A stretch of 64,000 nt of DNA, from the NCBI GenBank assembly GCA_022316685.1, contig JAKJHU010000030.1:6083058-6147057 (forward strand), written 5' to 3'. This DNA comes from Progne subis subis. Taxonomy: Eukaryota; Chordata; Aves; Passeriformes; Hirundinidae. Under the pieces are notes generated by a model. It ran no database searches, was not told the DNA's origin, and saw only the letters and a list, made by a program, of their open reading frames with translations. This document shows, piece by piece, positions 11,913-25,179 of this stretch. Position numbers and translations under genes: made by a program. The first letter of the stretch is position 1; every line of letters starts with the position of its first letter.

Positions 11913-14900
11913 TGCAGATATTTTTTTTTTTTTTTAATAAGATATCATTTGAAATAAGAAGGAAAAAGAAAAGATGCTGAATTGTGGCAGAGAAGCAGTT
12001 AAAATCTGTAACTGTTTTCACTGAGATGTGTAGTTTGCCAAAGTTGTTATTCCCAAAGCATATAATACTTTCCAGTTCTTTATGGGATTTGACAGAGGAT
12101 GATCTAGAAAAAATAAAGGAAATCAGGAACAACAATGTCACCCTAAAAAGTCATTAACTGCTTATGTTGTGTACAGTGTATAGCTGTGAGCATAACCAAT
12201 TCCACATTTACAAAGTCCTGTAGTATCTCCTTATTCAAACAAATTCTAGGAAGGGAATTACAAATCACAGTCCATTATAAAATGTAAAATAATAAATGTT
12301 AAAACATTGTATATTTTCAGTATTACCAATCAAAATTTCATTTGAATTCAATTTTATCTTCTTTTTGATAGATATGAATATGTCAAAATTACTTGCATGA
12401 TAATAAGTAGCAACAGGAATAAAAAAAGATGGTAAAATTATTTCTAATAATTGTAAAATGAGTAAAATATTATCACAGACTTTTAAAAAATGGCAGATTC
12501 AGGTAATTCAATAGTCTAATCATAATAAATTTATTATAGCTTATTCATGCTCCACATTTTTATAAAAACTTCACTCTGATAAAACTGCAGTTCTTCGGGT
12601 ACAGTAAAGATGCTCTATGCTTTTTTGTCTGTGCTGAGGAGATAGAGGCAGAAAAGAAGTGTGTTTTGGGGAGTCTAAGAAAAATTTGCTGAGCAGTCTT
12701 CCAAGGGACTAGTGGAGGCATTTCCAAGAGTTCACTGCCAGATTTACATCAGGGGAATAATCCTTTTGTTGTTTACAAATTAGCTGTCCATATCTGTTAA
12801 GGTCATTGTGTTGACACCTGTGCCAGCTGGATCCTACGCCTATTTTTTTCACATCTGAGTCCTGAACAGAGGTATAGAGAATGCATAATGAAAAGAGGCA
12901 GCATCTTTAATTTAAAATTAAAAATAAAAACCAAAACTCACCAATCAACCAAAAATGTTTACATGACATTTTCATATTTCTTGCTGTGTTTCCTCGCCAA
13001 GGACTTTCAGCTTCATACTGCATATAGATGAATAAATAGTTCATGAGTGAAGTGCATAAGTCTTTGGACAAATTATGGAGCTAACGTGATGCATTTTCTG
13101 TTAGTTTTCTTTAGGCAGTGGCAGGTTAGTTCACTAGAAGTTTATCTGAAAACAAAAATGAAGTGGACAGTCACAAGAAAAATGTAAAACTTTGGTTTGA
13201 AGAGTTGAATTAATCTGGATAAATTATATTGTCAAGTAAGGTGCTCACCTAAGGAAATGAGCAAATGAAGCAAGGGAGAGGATGATTTGAAACTGGCTGT
13301 ACTACAAGTGTCTTACTCAACTCTATCTGAAGTCAACTGGTGCCTTTTGAAGTATATTGCTTTGTTGTTCTTTATACATTTGTAACAAGAATAAGTTACT
13401 GACCGTGCTTGGAGCAGTACGGTCTCAATCACAATTATGATGCACCTTCTTTTCCGTGAATGTAGCTCTTCTACATGGAGAAGAGGCTGGTCCAGCCTCG
13501 GCCACACAATTTGTTTGCTTCTGAAAAACACTGTGTGAATGAGACAAGTTACACAGCCTGAAGGACTGCTCTGTGCAATGAGAGCCTCCATAGTGTAGGG
13601 CCCAGTCCAATTTATGAGGCAGAATTCCCTGATGGTTTTGCAAGCATTTAGTATTATGACTTTTTTTTCTTTTATCACAAATTTCCAGAAATTTAAACTT
13701 GAACAAGTAGAGGATGTGAGGGAATTTTCCATGAAAAGTGGTGGAAAATACTGACCTTTTACTTAAACTCATTCTGGAAACATTTAGCCTCAGGAGATAT
13801 ATTTTTGGGTAATTGTGATCATACAAAAACAAGAGACTGAGATTAAATCTCTTATGTAACTTTTATTACAGCTTCAGCTACCATGAAGGCTATAATTATG
13901 AGTGTAGTTCTTGTTGACTGTGGAAAGGTCCCTGAGCAATGTGCTTTTTAATGTATTCAGCAAAATGAAATAATTGCAGAGCTAACATCCACTATTCTTC
14001 TGTGGAGACTTCTTCCATTGTTCTGTATTCCTCTGAAATAATTAAGACAGTGCAAATTACAATTAAAAAATCTACTTTTTTTCATTAGTATTCTAAATGA
14101 ATTTAAAATGCAAATTGCATCTGTATCTCTCTATTTATTACTTTAACAATCTTACCGTTATATCTCCACAACATTCTTTAAACCATATTGGTTTTCTTTG
14201 AAGAACATTCCCAGGGAATTTCTGTTCAAAGGAGGTTTCCATCCAGCTTGTATACATGGACGTGAGCAACCTTGGATAAATGTTGGGAAGATGATTTTTT
14301 TTTTTGTTAGTTTTAATGATATAATAAAATTTAATGCTTATTTGGTGGGTAGATTTGTGTACATTCTTGCCATTTTCTAAGAATAGGTATAATAGAGCTA
14401 GAAAAAGGCAGAAATAAAATCCTAGAAAATATCAGAGAAAAACCAATGTATTTCTCAAGTTTGGCACTGAAAATTGTTTGGAACATTTCAGTGTTTGATG
14501 GTACATCTGTATGTCAGTAGCTTATTTTAAGGGGTTAATTGTAGCATCTTTTTGATTTCATTGTGCAGGAAGTTCACAAATAACAATTTCTTGTATTTCA
14601 CTCCTGGGGAATATTCTCACAGCACTAGAGCTCTCAGGAGACAAATAATTTTGCATTTAGATTATGTTCAGTAACTAATGAAAAGGGTCATTAACTGAAG
14701 AAACAATGATATTGACGAGTTACCTATTTAAGTTACAAATTTTTTTCTGTGCAAAGAAGTTCCTTTGTGGGGATGGGGGACTTTACCATAGTACTATGAA
14801 ATATTATATGTAAATGCATTTGTATAGGGACTAAATTAATGCTTCATGGCAAGATAAGTCTTTTACCACCCTTACCTTCTGAATATTTAATTTTTCAACC

Positions 14901-17900
14901 TAACCTTCCTCTTAGTGTAATGTGTATGGAAATGAGCAAAATAACCTTGATTGTGCTAAAGTGTCTTAAAAGCAACCACTGTCATTGGTATTTTATTTTT
15001 GCACATCTGTTCTCTAAGCTGCAACCCAGGTATAACAGATCATTGCTGTGAACTAATTTGATTATACAGTATCACACTGTCAAGCCTATGCACAGAAGGT
15101 ATGGAACTAAATAAGACAGCTGATTATGATTTTTACTTCTGGGGCCCAGTGGAGTTTTATTTTCAGGTTTTCTGTTCTTTAAAGAGGTAATTAATTTCCT
15201 TCAAAGAAGGTGATTTGACTAAAATAACATGTAACCAAACTGAAAACAATAGGTGCTTTTACATATACCAAATTACTTTCTTCATCATGACTGCCAAAGG
15301 GGAGATCAATAATTAATGATCCAATTACTAGTTTACAAAGGCTTTTATTGCAGTGTCAAGGTGATGAAATAGCCTCTTGCACTGTTTCTGTGCTTCCACT
15401 ACAGCTAACTGAATCACCAGATGCACTGCATGCTTCTAGATCATTTATGGCATGTGTACTGGCAGGGATGGATGATACTTTGGACTTAGAGCTGCTATCA
15501 AGTTCTTGTTTCTTAAAGAAAATAATTTTAAAAGTGAATGTATGTTGTGTCTCCTGCAGTTTAGTTTTGAGAAGGTAGCAGGTTAAAAATTATACTTGTT
15601 TAGACAACCAAGAAGTTGTTTATACTCCATGTGAAATGTTAGGTCAGCTTTAAAGAAAATAAACCTATGACGTGTAAAGAAATGCTGTATTTCTGTGTTA
15701 CACATAGTTTAAAAGGTGACATTTGCCAAAGTAGTTGTACTTCCCTCTTGATTGTTAGATAGAATTTTAAAATTTGCCTGTCTTTCTGCACAATGTAAAC
15801 TGAGAATTACAGACAAGAAAATAAATCAGCTTAACTTCTGAATTATGGTTTACTATACAAATACTAATTGTTCAAGTATGTAATACGAAGGATTTTTTTA
15901 AAGGTTATTTTTATTTCTATTCTGAAATGTGCATTTCCTCATTAGTGATCAAGACATTTAGAGTGAATTTAGAATCTTCTTCTGTACCCCCTGAGAGTTT
16001 GTGAGACATTATTGGTAATACTATGCTTAAAAACATGAACTGGACCTTTTTTGCATTACTACTTCCCTTCAGCTGTCCTTATAGGATAGCAACCATGTCC
16101 AAGGGTAAAAGTGAGGATATCTTTCTGTCCCAAACAAAACCTAATAACTGAACAGAAAAAGGCAGCAAGTATCAGGAACTTAGATATTGGTTTGATTATT
16201 TTATAACACTGTTTAACTTCAAAAATTTAAATGTTTTTTATATTTTTAATGTATTATTATTGTTGTTGATGATGAATTTTTCAATCAGATAAGCAGATAC
16301 ATTATTTGCATATTGGTTATACTGAAAATCACAAAATGAGTAATTCTTGATATCACTTTTTGGTAGCAAGATGTCAGTGATCTTGATTAGTAGTGGAGAG
16401 AGAAAAAAAAGTTGTGATCAATGAAACAACTGGCTGATCCTCAGTCATGGTATGTGGGTGGCTGCTGGGATGATGATGGAAATTGATTCTAGATAATGAT
16501 GTGCCTATGAAAAGAGCCATCTCTATGTTAGTAATGTCTCCTTTCATTAGGACTAGCTCTACATGACATTGGGGATAAAAGATAGGAAACTGTTATGAAT
16601 AAATATATTTATGTTTCTTTGAACCTAAGGTAAGAAGACTATCCTTCCTGACATCTTCACTATTTCAGCTTTACTTATGGGTGATAGTTCTCTTGATGAA
16701 ATTACTACAGCTCTGTCATGAGTGTAACTGGCATGTTAAGTTCAAGTCCTTATTTGTTAATTTTGATATCATGCCTCATGATGAATTAATTCCTTTACTG
16801 TCTTTCTTGGTCTCCTGTTGTCTTCATTTTGCAAATTGGAAGCTTACTTATTAATTAAGATACACTGATGCAAAGTAGCTTAGGGTTATTTTCTATAATA
16901 ATTGGTGATGACATCAAAGCAGTAAAGCTTGAAAGTAAGTAATTAAGTACACAATATAAGGGGTCTTTTTTGTTTGTTTTTCTTTGTTGGTTTTGTTTTT
17001 CTGTTGTTAATAAGTATTGGAAGGAACTATGCATATAGAAAATATTATTATAGGCTCCCTGTCAAGAGATGTCCATTGTTCTAAAGGAGTGAAAATGCAC
17101 CTGGTTATATACTGCCTCTCAGAGGTAGAGGGCTTATTTCTGTCCAAATAGAAATAGGGTCACACTTAAGATTCAGTTCATGTGCATTAAATCCTATGGC
17201 TCTGAGGCTTGGAGATGCCAGGCAGCCTTGTTGGAGCTACTCTGACAGTCATTTTGGCACAGTCACAACTTCAGGATGTAGAAAGAGTGTGTATCTATGG
17301 AAAATTTAGCACAGGATAAGTCAGCACAAAGTAAATTGCATAAGAAAACATGTCTACTAATGCTAAATAGAGTTTTCCTGAAGCTACTTATTTCTTCAAT
17401 TTAACCAAGCCTTCTTCAGTGAGTGTATACAAAATGGTAATGAAAAGTCTAATGGAAATAGGTACTGAGAGCACACGAAACCCCAAACCTGTTTCCTAAA
17501 CTTTGCAGCTGTTTCTCACAATTTTTCCTAGTGCTCCAATTATGAACTGTCTTCACTTCCAGGAGGCTATAAGGCTTGTTTCCAACTGGCTTGTCAGGTT
17601 TTACTGTTGCCTTCCTGTTGGCAGCAAAACAGTTGAATTTGCCCAGGCTTGTTTCAAAGTCTGAAGACAGAATTTCTTGTGCATGTGTGTTTTGGTTCCC
17701 AGTTGTGCAGCAACTCCAATACGTCACAGAACTGTTGGATTTTGTGCTTCCTTAGCAGTTGTTTTCCAAGATGGATCATTTTGCTGATTTGGGATTTCAG
17801 TGATTCAGGAAATACAAATTTTTTCCTTACCTTAAAGACACCAGTTAATTCTTCTGTGCATTGTATCCAAGAACTTGTTAACTTTCAGTAGACTAGTCTG

Positions 17901-19360
17901 TTAAAAAGTTGTGCTGATTGAGAACCCCTAAATGGGCTATCTGGTTTTAGTTGATGAGAACATTATCACAGTATTACATAACACTAAGATGCTGAAACAA
18001 AGGCCAGATATGAGATTCTTTAATAGGATTATTCTCCCCTGCATTGTTTTCCTCTTTATATGAGTCCCTCATTCAGGTATAGGTAAGCTGGTATTGCTGA
18101 TACTGGTTCCAGGCCTGAGATGGTGAAGAACTTGTGATCAAGCTGTCAGTTGCAACCCTAAAGTGAAGAGATGCATGGTTATAATAGACAATCAGGGAAG
18201 ATGTGTGAGGTCAGCCCAGGAACACATGTGTAGACTTTGTGGATGTGAATATGGAAAAAAAAGGAAAAAGGGCATATTTTAAAAATAATAATAAAAGAGT
18301 GATACATTGCTCTTGATTACTTGCTGCTGGGCATGATCCAAAAATACTATCTTATTGAAACTTTTCAATGCTTGTTTTCCTTTGTTGTGAGGTTTATTGG
18401 GAAATTCAGTTTCCAGAATTCCAACACTTTGTATTCTGCTTCCTTTTTCAGGAAGGAAGAAAAGAACTTCCTTTTTCAGGTACAGGGTCTAAATTTTGTA
18501 ATGACAGAAGGAAGAAGGAAAAAAGTGAAAATGCTACAAGTAGGGTCAAAAGCATGATTTGAAATAAGCATCTTCCTAAGATAAAATCTTAAAGATAATC
18601 AAGCAAGAGAGAAACCCATAGGATATTATACTTAATTAGTTCTACTTTTCCCTGATCTTATTAAAGTAGTAGGGAATATATAACAAAGGTATGCAAGTCT
18701 GAAAAGTTTGAATCCTAGTAAGGAAACAAACTGGCAGTGCTAGACTGGGACCACAGTATAAAATCTCTGGCTCTTTCCCATAACTAAACTGTACCTGTTC
18801 ATTTTCCTGTGGATTAAGTTTGTGTACTGGATCATAGGATGGAGGATATAGTGTGGCATATAGGGTCACACTTCTGGCCTCATATGAGAGACATAATTTT
18901 AAGTGTATAAGGTCATCCAGATTGTGCACTGAGCTGTGACCAAGTGTATTTGCCGTATTTATATGTTTTCTTTAAATTTATTCAGAGGAAAGACATTTAT
19001 CAAAATATATTTGACTAACAGACTGAGCATAATTTTGTTTTAGAAAATGTAATTTTGAAGAAAATCTTTCCTGCAATTTAAATCCTTCCAGCAAAACATA
19101 ATTTAAAAAAATACTTCCAGTAAATATTCTTCTATTAATAGTGATCCTAAGTCTCAGTTTCAGAAAGAGAGCCAGAATGAAACAGACATGCTGAAACCCT
19201 TTCACCTTTACATTAGGTAAGCCTTTACATCAAGAGCAGTATCTTTTCTGTTAAGCAGTTCTTGTAGTAGTTGAAAGCAATGCTACATATTTTTGAGGGT
19301 AAACCAGGATCTTCAAGTAGAATCTTTTAGTAAGATTTTTCCCCTGAACAATATCCCTTG

Positions 19361-19363
19361 AAA

Positions 19364-19439
<76 letters not shown>

Positions 19440-19446
19440 AAAGAAA
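19361..19446. repeat. (AAAG)n microsatellite
   Basis: About 20 near-perfect AAAG tetramers, purine-only on the + strand. Long pure arrays of this kind are usually length-polymorphic. Confidence 0.97.
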
Positions 19447-19596
19447 TTAATTCAAGCTATTTCTAAGTTCTCAGTGACTGGCCCATGGGGTCCAGAGACA
19501 TTTCTTTGGTAGCAGCATCTCCTATTCAATGCTTGTCAATGTCATAATTTTTGCCTCATGGATATGCACTGTTACCTGCTCCCACCTTCCCCAGCC

Positions 19597-19634
19597 TTTT
19601 CTCTCAGCACCTGCCTTCTCTCAGCACCTGCCTT
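19597..19634. repeat. 17-bp tandem duplication
   Basis: The unit TTCTCTCAGCACCTGCC occurs twice head to tail, the first copy preceded by a slightly diverged T. A local slippage duplication in intron. Confidence 0.75.
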
Positions 19635-22149
19635 CAGAGTGCTGAATGCAGCACTCTATTCACTAATGAAGATTTATACATTTTTCTCCTAATTGCTGCA
19701 TTTATCTGTATTTCATGTATTAAAAGTCAAAATATATTTCATATCCTTTACATAAAGAACAGCTTCTCTTTTTTTGCTTTGGTAGGGTCAGATCCTTTAG
19801 ACATTTTCTTAGGCTCTTCCATGTTGAAAGTTGGTAAATCCAGAGGAATAATTACTTCCCAACAAGAAACATTGAAATGCATGGTAGGAATTTTCAAAAC
19901 CTGCTGTAAGCCCTGCAGGAAGGTCCTTCTTTTTTGTAATCAGTGCTCAGGCTTCAGCAGTGACTGTTTTGGAAAAAATTTCTATGCTTTACAGTCAGCT
20001 ATGTGACAGGCAACTTTACATTTGTTCCTGCACCAAAAGCTGGAATGTCCCTGAAATGTCCAGAGCTGACAAAGCAATTGTTTAAGAACTTATATCATCA
20101 CCTCCAGGCAATTCTAGCTGTGAAGCTCCTCTTTGCTACCCACTGTGTAGCAGTCTAGATGGATAGTATTGTAAACACAGAAAGTAACCTGCTTACATGG
20201 AAGTCCTTCAACAGCTGTAGTTCACTTTTTACTTCACTCCAGAGCCCTGCTGGTACAGGGCTGCACTGAGAGCTGTGCAGTTAGGAGGGGCTATAGACAC
20301 ACGGAATGTGTTCAGCTCACTGTACCCTTATGCTGTAAATTAGCTTGGAGGGGTAATATACTCACTTAATTTCAAGGTTAAATTGTTTGCAGTTTTGAGT
20401 AATGACATATATGTACCATTATTGGATCAAATAGTCAGAAGTATGTGTTCAGTATACACTATGTAGTCAAGTAGTTTCCTCAGCCTGAAGAATTTAAACT
20501 CATATGACTTGTCCTTTCTGGCAGTGAGTTTGAATTTGAGGACAGATTTTTGGTTTATTTGGTTCAAAGCAAGATGATGTTTTTAGTTTACTAAGGGAAA
20601 CTGTTGACAGTTTAGAGAGGTCTTGCTTTAGGTAGAAAGGGCCTGGGTTATGATTATATCCCATGTGAAGATTTTGGGCATTTTAGAGCATCCAAACAAC
20701 TCTGTATAACAGCCAATTACACTGAGTGCTTTATGTCTAGCCTGTTTGGAAGATAAATTGATTTGGACTTGACCGTGAACTGAAGCAAGATTCAAAAAAG
20801 AGTAGACATGGACCTTGTATGTTAGATGCAAATTCCTTAATGCTTTATAAAAGATACTCAATTATTGTATTTCTGTGTGGCAAAGCCATTATAGAAAACA
20901 AAGAATTGCATAATTAAACATTAAAATATAACGGAAACAGAAACTATCCAAAATTATTTAAAAATATATATTCTGACATTCAAAGTTCCCATTCCTACAG
21001 AAAAGTCCCATTGCTGGGGGTTCCCAAAAGTAGAAGAAAAAAATCTTTTCCTCTGCCTGTTTGGTTTTGTCTAGAGAAAACAAGAAAAACACACTGAATA
21101 CCACTAAGGCTACAAAGGGTTCAGCTTAACTCCATTTCTGCAGAAAGGCTAAGTTACTGATATGGTTGTTCTCCCAACCTGATTTGTCCATGGAAGCTTT
21201 CCATATACACAAAGAAGTAATCGACATTAATAAGAGCAGACCTTACATTATGTCCTTTCCTATATCCAGCTGCACTCCTGAACTCATAAGGCATCTGAAT
21301 ATTGTTATAATGATGGAAACTAGGATTAGATCTTCCTTAGTAATATATTAGGTCCTTTTTCCATTAATGATGGTTTTGATATTATAATTTATGTAATTTA
21401 TCAATGAGGTGACTTTTTTTTTCTCCTGAGTAATTTCTGCTGCATACCCTAAATGTATATATTCTCAATAATAAAGTGTTTTCTATAATGGAAGAGAAAT
21501 TTCTAAGAGAGCAGCAAGTGCATTCTCTGGTACTCAGAATTACAACTACGGTGTCTTTGTTACAAAAGATCATGGTTTAACTTTTATTTTATTTCTTTAC
21601 TTTTTTTTTGTTTGTTTATTTACTTCTAATTTTTTTTTTTCTTAAAGGCAAATACCTATATGCTTTACATATTACTTTTAATTTTACAAAATTTCAAAAA
21701 TCATTTACCTAGTCAAAATTTTAATATTTATCAAACTTGGAATGAAATTTTATGTCCAGTGACTTTATCAAACCATTCACTGTATTTCAAAAGGCTGTAG
21801 GTATACTAAGTCAGACATGTCTGTCACAGAGATGTAATTCACTACAGGGCTTCCAGACAACCATCCTTTTATTAACTTGCATAGTATTTATGCCTGTCAT
21901 TTAGATCACTTAAAGCAGTGTCAAGGGCAAAATCTATAAGATCTACAATGGTTTTACAATTTCTAATTTATATGTTAATTTTTGGAAACATATAAATACA
22001 TAGTTTACACAGATAAAACCAAAACAGTGTTTGGATAGAGTTGTTGCTTACTTTTGTTTAATTTTCATTTTATAAATGCCAATTGTTTAGCGTTTACTAT
22101 AAGACACAACTGAAATAAAAAGAAAGTCAGCCTTTTCTACATCTTGTTT

Positions 22150-22560
22150 TGTTGTAGTGCATTAAGTAGTTAGTTCATTTTTGTTATTAGATTGCACTGG
22201 GTGGTTTATCATATTTGCACACAAAAATAGTTTTCTTATATTTTGCACATGGTATGTTCTGTACCCCCTCCAAGTTCTGGTGTTGGTATCCCCTGGTCGG
22301 TCCCTCCCTACGCCCACCCCAAGTTGTTTCCCATTGGTTGTGGTTCTTCTCCCTGCCTCTTTCCCCCCCGGGTTTAAAAATCCCTGCAAAAAGAGCCTCC
22401 TCTCTTTCTGTTCCTCCTGGGCTGTGAGTTCTGCAATAAAGCTGTGGGACCGTGGTCCCAAGGAAGAAAAAGAGTGCCTCTGTCTTTTACCTTGAGTCCA
22501 TTTTTGGGGTAATGCACCAGGGTCTGGAGCTAGCCAAGATTTGACCCTGAGAGCGAGGAA
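22150..22560 (+). mobile_element. Probable solo LTR of an endogenous retrovirus, sense orientation
   Basis: The segment has LTR promoter architecture in the right order: a TATA-like GTTTAAAAAT near 22371, about 60 bp of pyrimidine-rich leader, a polyadenylation signal AATAAA at 22435-22440, then a GT/T-rich stretch. GC content and CpG (for example CCCCCCCGGG, ACCGTGGTCCC) stand out from the AT-rich intron. A TG start near 22150 is plausible. The 3' edge is uncertain, either the TGCA near 22515 or further right. I see no flanking gag or pol sequence, so a solo LTR is likely. I did not identify the family or a target-site duplication. Confidence 0.6.
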
Positions 22561-22688
22561 CCTCGATAGTGTTTGAAAAGGAGAAAGGAAAATGGAAGAA
22601 GAGGGAGTGCTTTTATCTGGTAACAGGCTCAATTGTGCAAGTGTTCCTCTGTGCAGCTTTAATTCCAGGCTTATCATTTGATGAAGAG

Positions 22689-22692
<4 letters not shown>

Positions 22693-22721
<29 letters not shown>
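22693..22721. repeat. Poly-T tract (29 T)
   Basis: Uninterrupted 29-nt T run. It makes the lysine-rich stretch of a spurious minus-strand open frame. Confidence 0.95.
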
Positions 22722-22723
<2 letters not shown>

Positions 22724-23507
22724 AAAATAACTGAATCTAATCTTGGACACATACAGTTTGTGGATGCAACATACAGTAATATATAGGTAAGAGGACTTGG
22801 AGTAAGCAGGAACCAGCTACACCAGCAGATGAGCCTGGGACCAATGCTTAAAGGCCCCAGGGAATCTGTAAATAAGGCAATATGTAGGCTGGAACTCTTG
22901 CTATCTTCTGGATATCTCTAAATGTATACGTAAGGGCTAGATCTTAATGAGCTCACTGATGATTTCACTCTGTACTCCTTGAAGCAATGTCTGGAGGCAA
23001 AAGTAGCACTGGAAATTCCATTCCAGAAGTGCCTTTAGCAAAATGTTACTAGATTTCAAAAGAGTGTTTCTTTTGCCTTTAGCAGGATAGCCACACTTTT
23101 TATCTGTAATACAGGCAAGATGTTAATATTCATGGCAAAGCAGTTTTGGTAAGAATTACCCCTTTTTAAATGTTATCTTCCTTTCAAAAATTAAGAAACA
23201 TAGTTAATAGATTTACAGCCTATTTATTATTTAGAAAACATGAATGGAGACCTCAAAATAATTTTATGAAGTTATTTTATCATCAGTTTTATAGAAGAAA
23301 AGCCTATTTAATGTGCTACAAGATTGCTGCATTGTGTAAGGGACTAAGTTCAAAGTATCTTTTTGAAAACAAAGCCTTCGTATTTTGAATATTTCCTTCT
23401 TTAAAATAAAAATGAGACTTGATTTTATTTTTCTTTTCCATACAGCAAGTCTCTATTTTAGGTGGAATCAAGTTAAAAAAAATGTGTTTCTCATTGTACA
23501 TATACAA

Positions 23508-23575
23508 TATACTAGGTTGGACTTGATGATCTCAAAGGTCTTTTTCAACCTGGTTAATAGGCTGTGATACCTATC
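23508..23575 (+). mobile_element. CR1 LINE 3'-tail fragment
   Basis: 'AGGTTGGACTTGATGATCTC' followed by 'AAAGGTCTTTTTCAACCTG' is the terminal CR1 3' UTR consensus, in sense orientation. Only the last about 65 bp are present. Confidence 0.9.
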
Positions 23576-23920
23576 CAAGGAGAATATTTTACTTTACTAA
23601 AGCCTCTATTAGATTTTTTAGTTTTATGGGGCTGTATCTTCACATCCTCTCTGTAAAGTTTTCTGGACAAGCGTTAAGACAGTGCTAAGACTTGTTAGTT
23701 AATTTCACCACCCTACTGATGTAGTTGCAGGGGAATAGGCTGAGCTGTTAAAGCAGGATCAGAAGTAACAGAAATAGAAAAATGTTTTTTGAGGTCTGTA
23801 TGAAAAAATCCTGAACTAGTTTGCTTTAGTTTGGTCAAATTTGATGGAAAACTAAACATTTGTTTTCTGCATACAGTAATATAAGAATATTATGTAGCAT
23901 GCAATATTTTTCATGTAACA

Positions 23921-24223
23921 TGTAGTAACAACGGTGAGTGATGCCATATTCTTTAGCCTTCTGATTGTTTACATTTTTGTAGTGGAGTCTTCTCATGGAT
24001 TGTAACATAAACAAAGTGATTGTTTTCACATTCCTCTCTGAAGAGGGACAAAATTGATGGACTTCTAGTCTGGCCAGTAGGGTCAGAGAAGTAAAAACCT
24101 TATCTTCCAATCCCTAGGCATTGTCCAGAATCTATATAAGTGAGGTCAAGTAAATAAACCCGCCTTTGTTTTGCTCTGAACATAGCTGTGTGGGTATCAC
24201 TCTTTCCGTGTCCTCTAGCAACA
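23921..24223 (+). mobile_element. Probable solo LTR, sense orientation, ending at a consensus splice donor
   Basis: A 303-bp candidate bounded by TG (TGTAGTAACAACGG) and CA (CTCTAGCAACA). It contains a TATA box CTATATAAG at 24132-24140 and a polyadenylation signal AATAAA at 24153-24158. These are followed by a T-rich stretch and a typical U5-like end. No convincing direct repeat flanks it, so the edges are provisional. Immediately after the end the sequence reads ACAG|GTAAGG, an excellent 5' splice site at 24224/24225, in sense to RIMS2 and about 890 bp before its next exon. Confidence 0.55.
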
Positions 24224-25111
24224 GGTAAGGGGAAAAAAAAGAGAGAAGCATAATAGGGCAGAATGTGTGGGCATAATTTGCAGTTTAAAATACCTACATA
24301 AAAGAGAATATTTTATTAAAATATTTGAGTCATTCCCTAATTCTTTGGCCAGCAGCATTAATCTATATATATTCTTAAACTGTTTTTCAAGCCTTTCTTT
24401 CTACCATGTGTCTGCCATGGAGGTTAAATTCTGACTATGAAATATTAATATGTTTTGTCAAAACTCTAAACATTGCTATTTGTGGGCTACCTGTACTTAC
24501 TAGAATTCATCCTTATATTTAACCAGTAGACAAAGCAAAGTAAAAAGGGTTTTTATTGTCAATATAGTTTCTAGTTTTTTTTTTTTAAATTTAACCTTCC
24601 TTAAAACATCATCTACTGCAAATTGAATACAGAGTGCCATTGTTTTAAGTATTTTATTGATATATAGTAATTAGAATAATAATTAGTAATGTATTAGAAT
24701 AAATACTAATTTGTGTTAGAAAAGCAAAGAAATAAGTTCCTTGAGACATTCTGTATTCAAATGCTTTCCCTTCTGGATATTCTGATAGAAATACAATTTG
24801 CCTTTTCATTTTATTTACTGTAAATAACTTTATAGGGACAGTTAATAAATCTGGTGCAATAATGCTTTGCACTGTACATAATTTTATGCACACATACACA
24901 CACACAAATGTAGCTCCTTCCCCACTGTTTTTCTTATTCCATGTACTCTGTTGTTGGAGTCTTAACTTTTTCTTGGAAGCTCTTTGCAAGTCCTGCTGGC
25001 AGAGGTTTTGGATCAGATAGGATAATCAGAAGTCTTTACAATTTTACTGTATCTTTGTCCTTTCTTTCACCTTTCCTTTACTGCACTATCTTGTCTGTCT
25101 GATTCTCACAG

Positions 25112-25179
25112 GAGACATGGATTACAACTGGTTGGACCATACGTCTTGGCATAGCAGTGAGGCATCCCCAATGTCTTTG
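25112..25179 (+). CDS. RIMS2: RIMS2 alternative exon A (short, DMDYNWL form)
   Basis: A 68-nt exon of the linker between the zinc-finger region and the PDZ domain of RIM2, a presynaptic active-zone scaffold that tethers Rab3 vesicles and calcium channels. The acceptor TTCTCACAG precedes it and the donor GTGAGA follows. Two bases complete a glycine codon, then 22 codons follow beginning DMDYNWLDHTSWHSS and ending PMSL. I recall this segment from rodent RIM2, placed just before HPVTWQPSKDG, which is the start of the exon at 26855. It starts in phase 1 and ends in phase 0, identical to exon B at 25295, so the two can substitute for each other but cannot be joined. The ATG at 25117 has G at -3 and G at +4, a favourable initiation context should a transcript start nearby. 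Confidence 0.93.

Larger units (their letters stand above)
1..25111 (+). other. RIMS2: RIMS2 intron upstream of the alternative exon pair (5' part outside window)
   Basis: I find no exon here. The open frames are short, AT-rich and lack recognisable protein similarity or paired splice sites. The next upstream RIM2 exon must end after the first base of a glycine codon, because both downstream acceptors complete one, and I could not find such an exon. The intron holds CR1 pieces, microsatellites, two LTR-like elements and a long hairpin, each listed separately. The remaining stretches (about 1-1470, 1545-5925, 6830-11850, 11915-19360, 19450-22145) look like unique AT-rich intronic sequence with nothing I can name. 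An unrecognised regulatory element or a very small exon cannot be excluded. Confidence 0.75.

Noticed and set aside
21810..21830. CAGACATGTCTG palindrome resembling a p53 half-site
   Set aside because: A single half-site without a second copy nearby occurs often by chance.
22162..22752. Minus-strand open frame of 196 codons with a lysine run
   Set aside because: The lysine run is only the poly-T tract read in reverse, and the rest crosses an LTR-like element. No protein family is recognisable.
1..25111. Search for the upstream RIMS2 exon ending in the EKG codon before the alternative exons
   Set aside because: No segment with the expected acidic VEIESES-type coding and a phase-1 donor was found, so that exon is taken to lie before the window.
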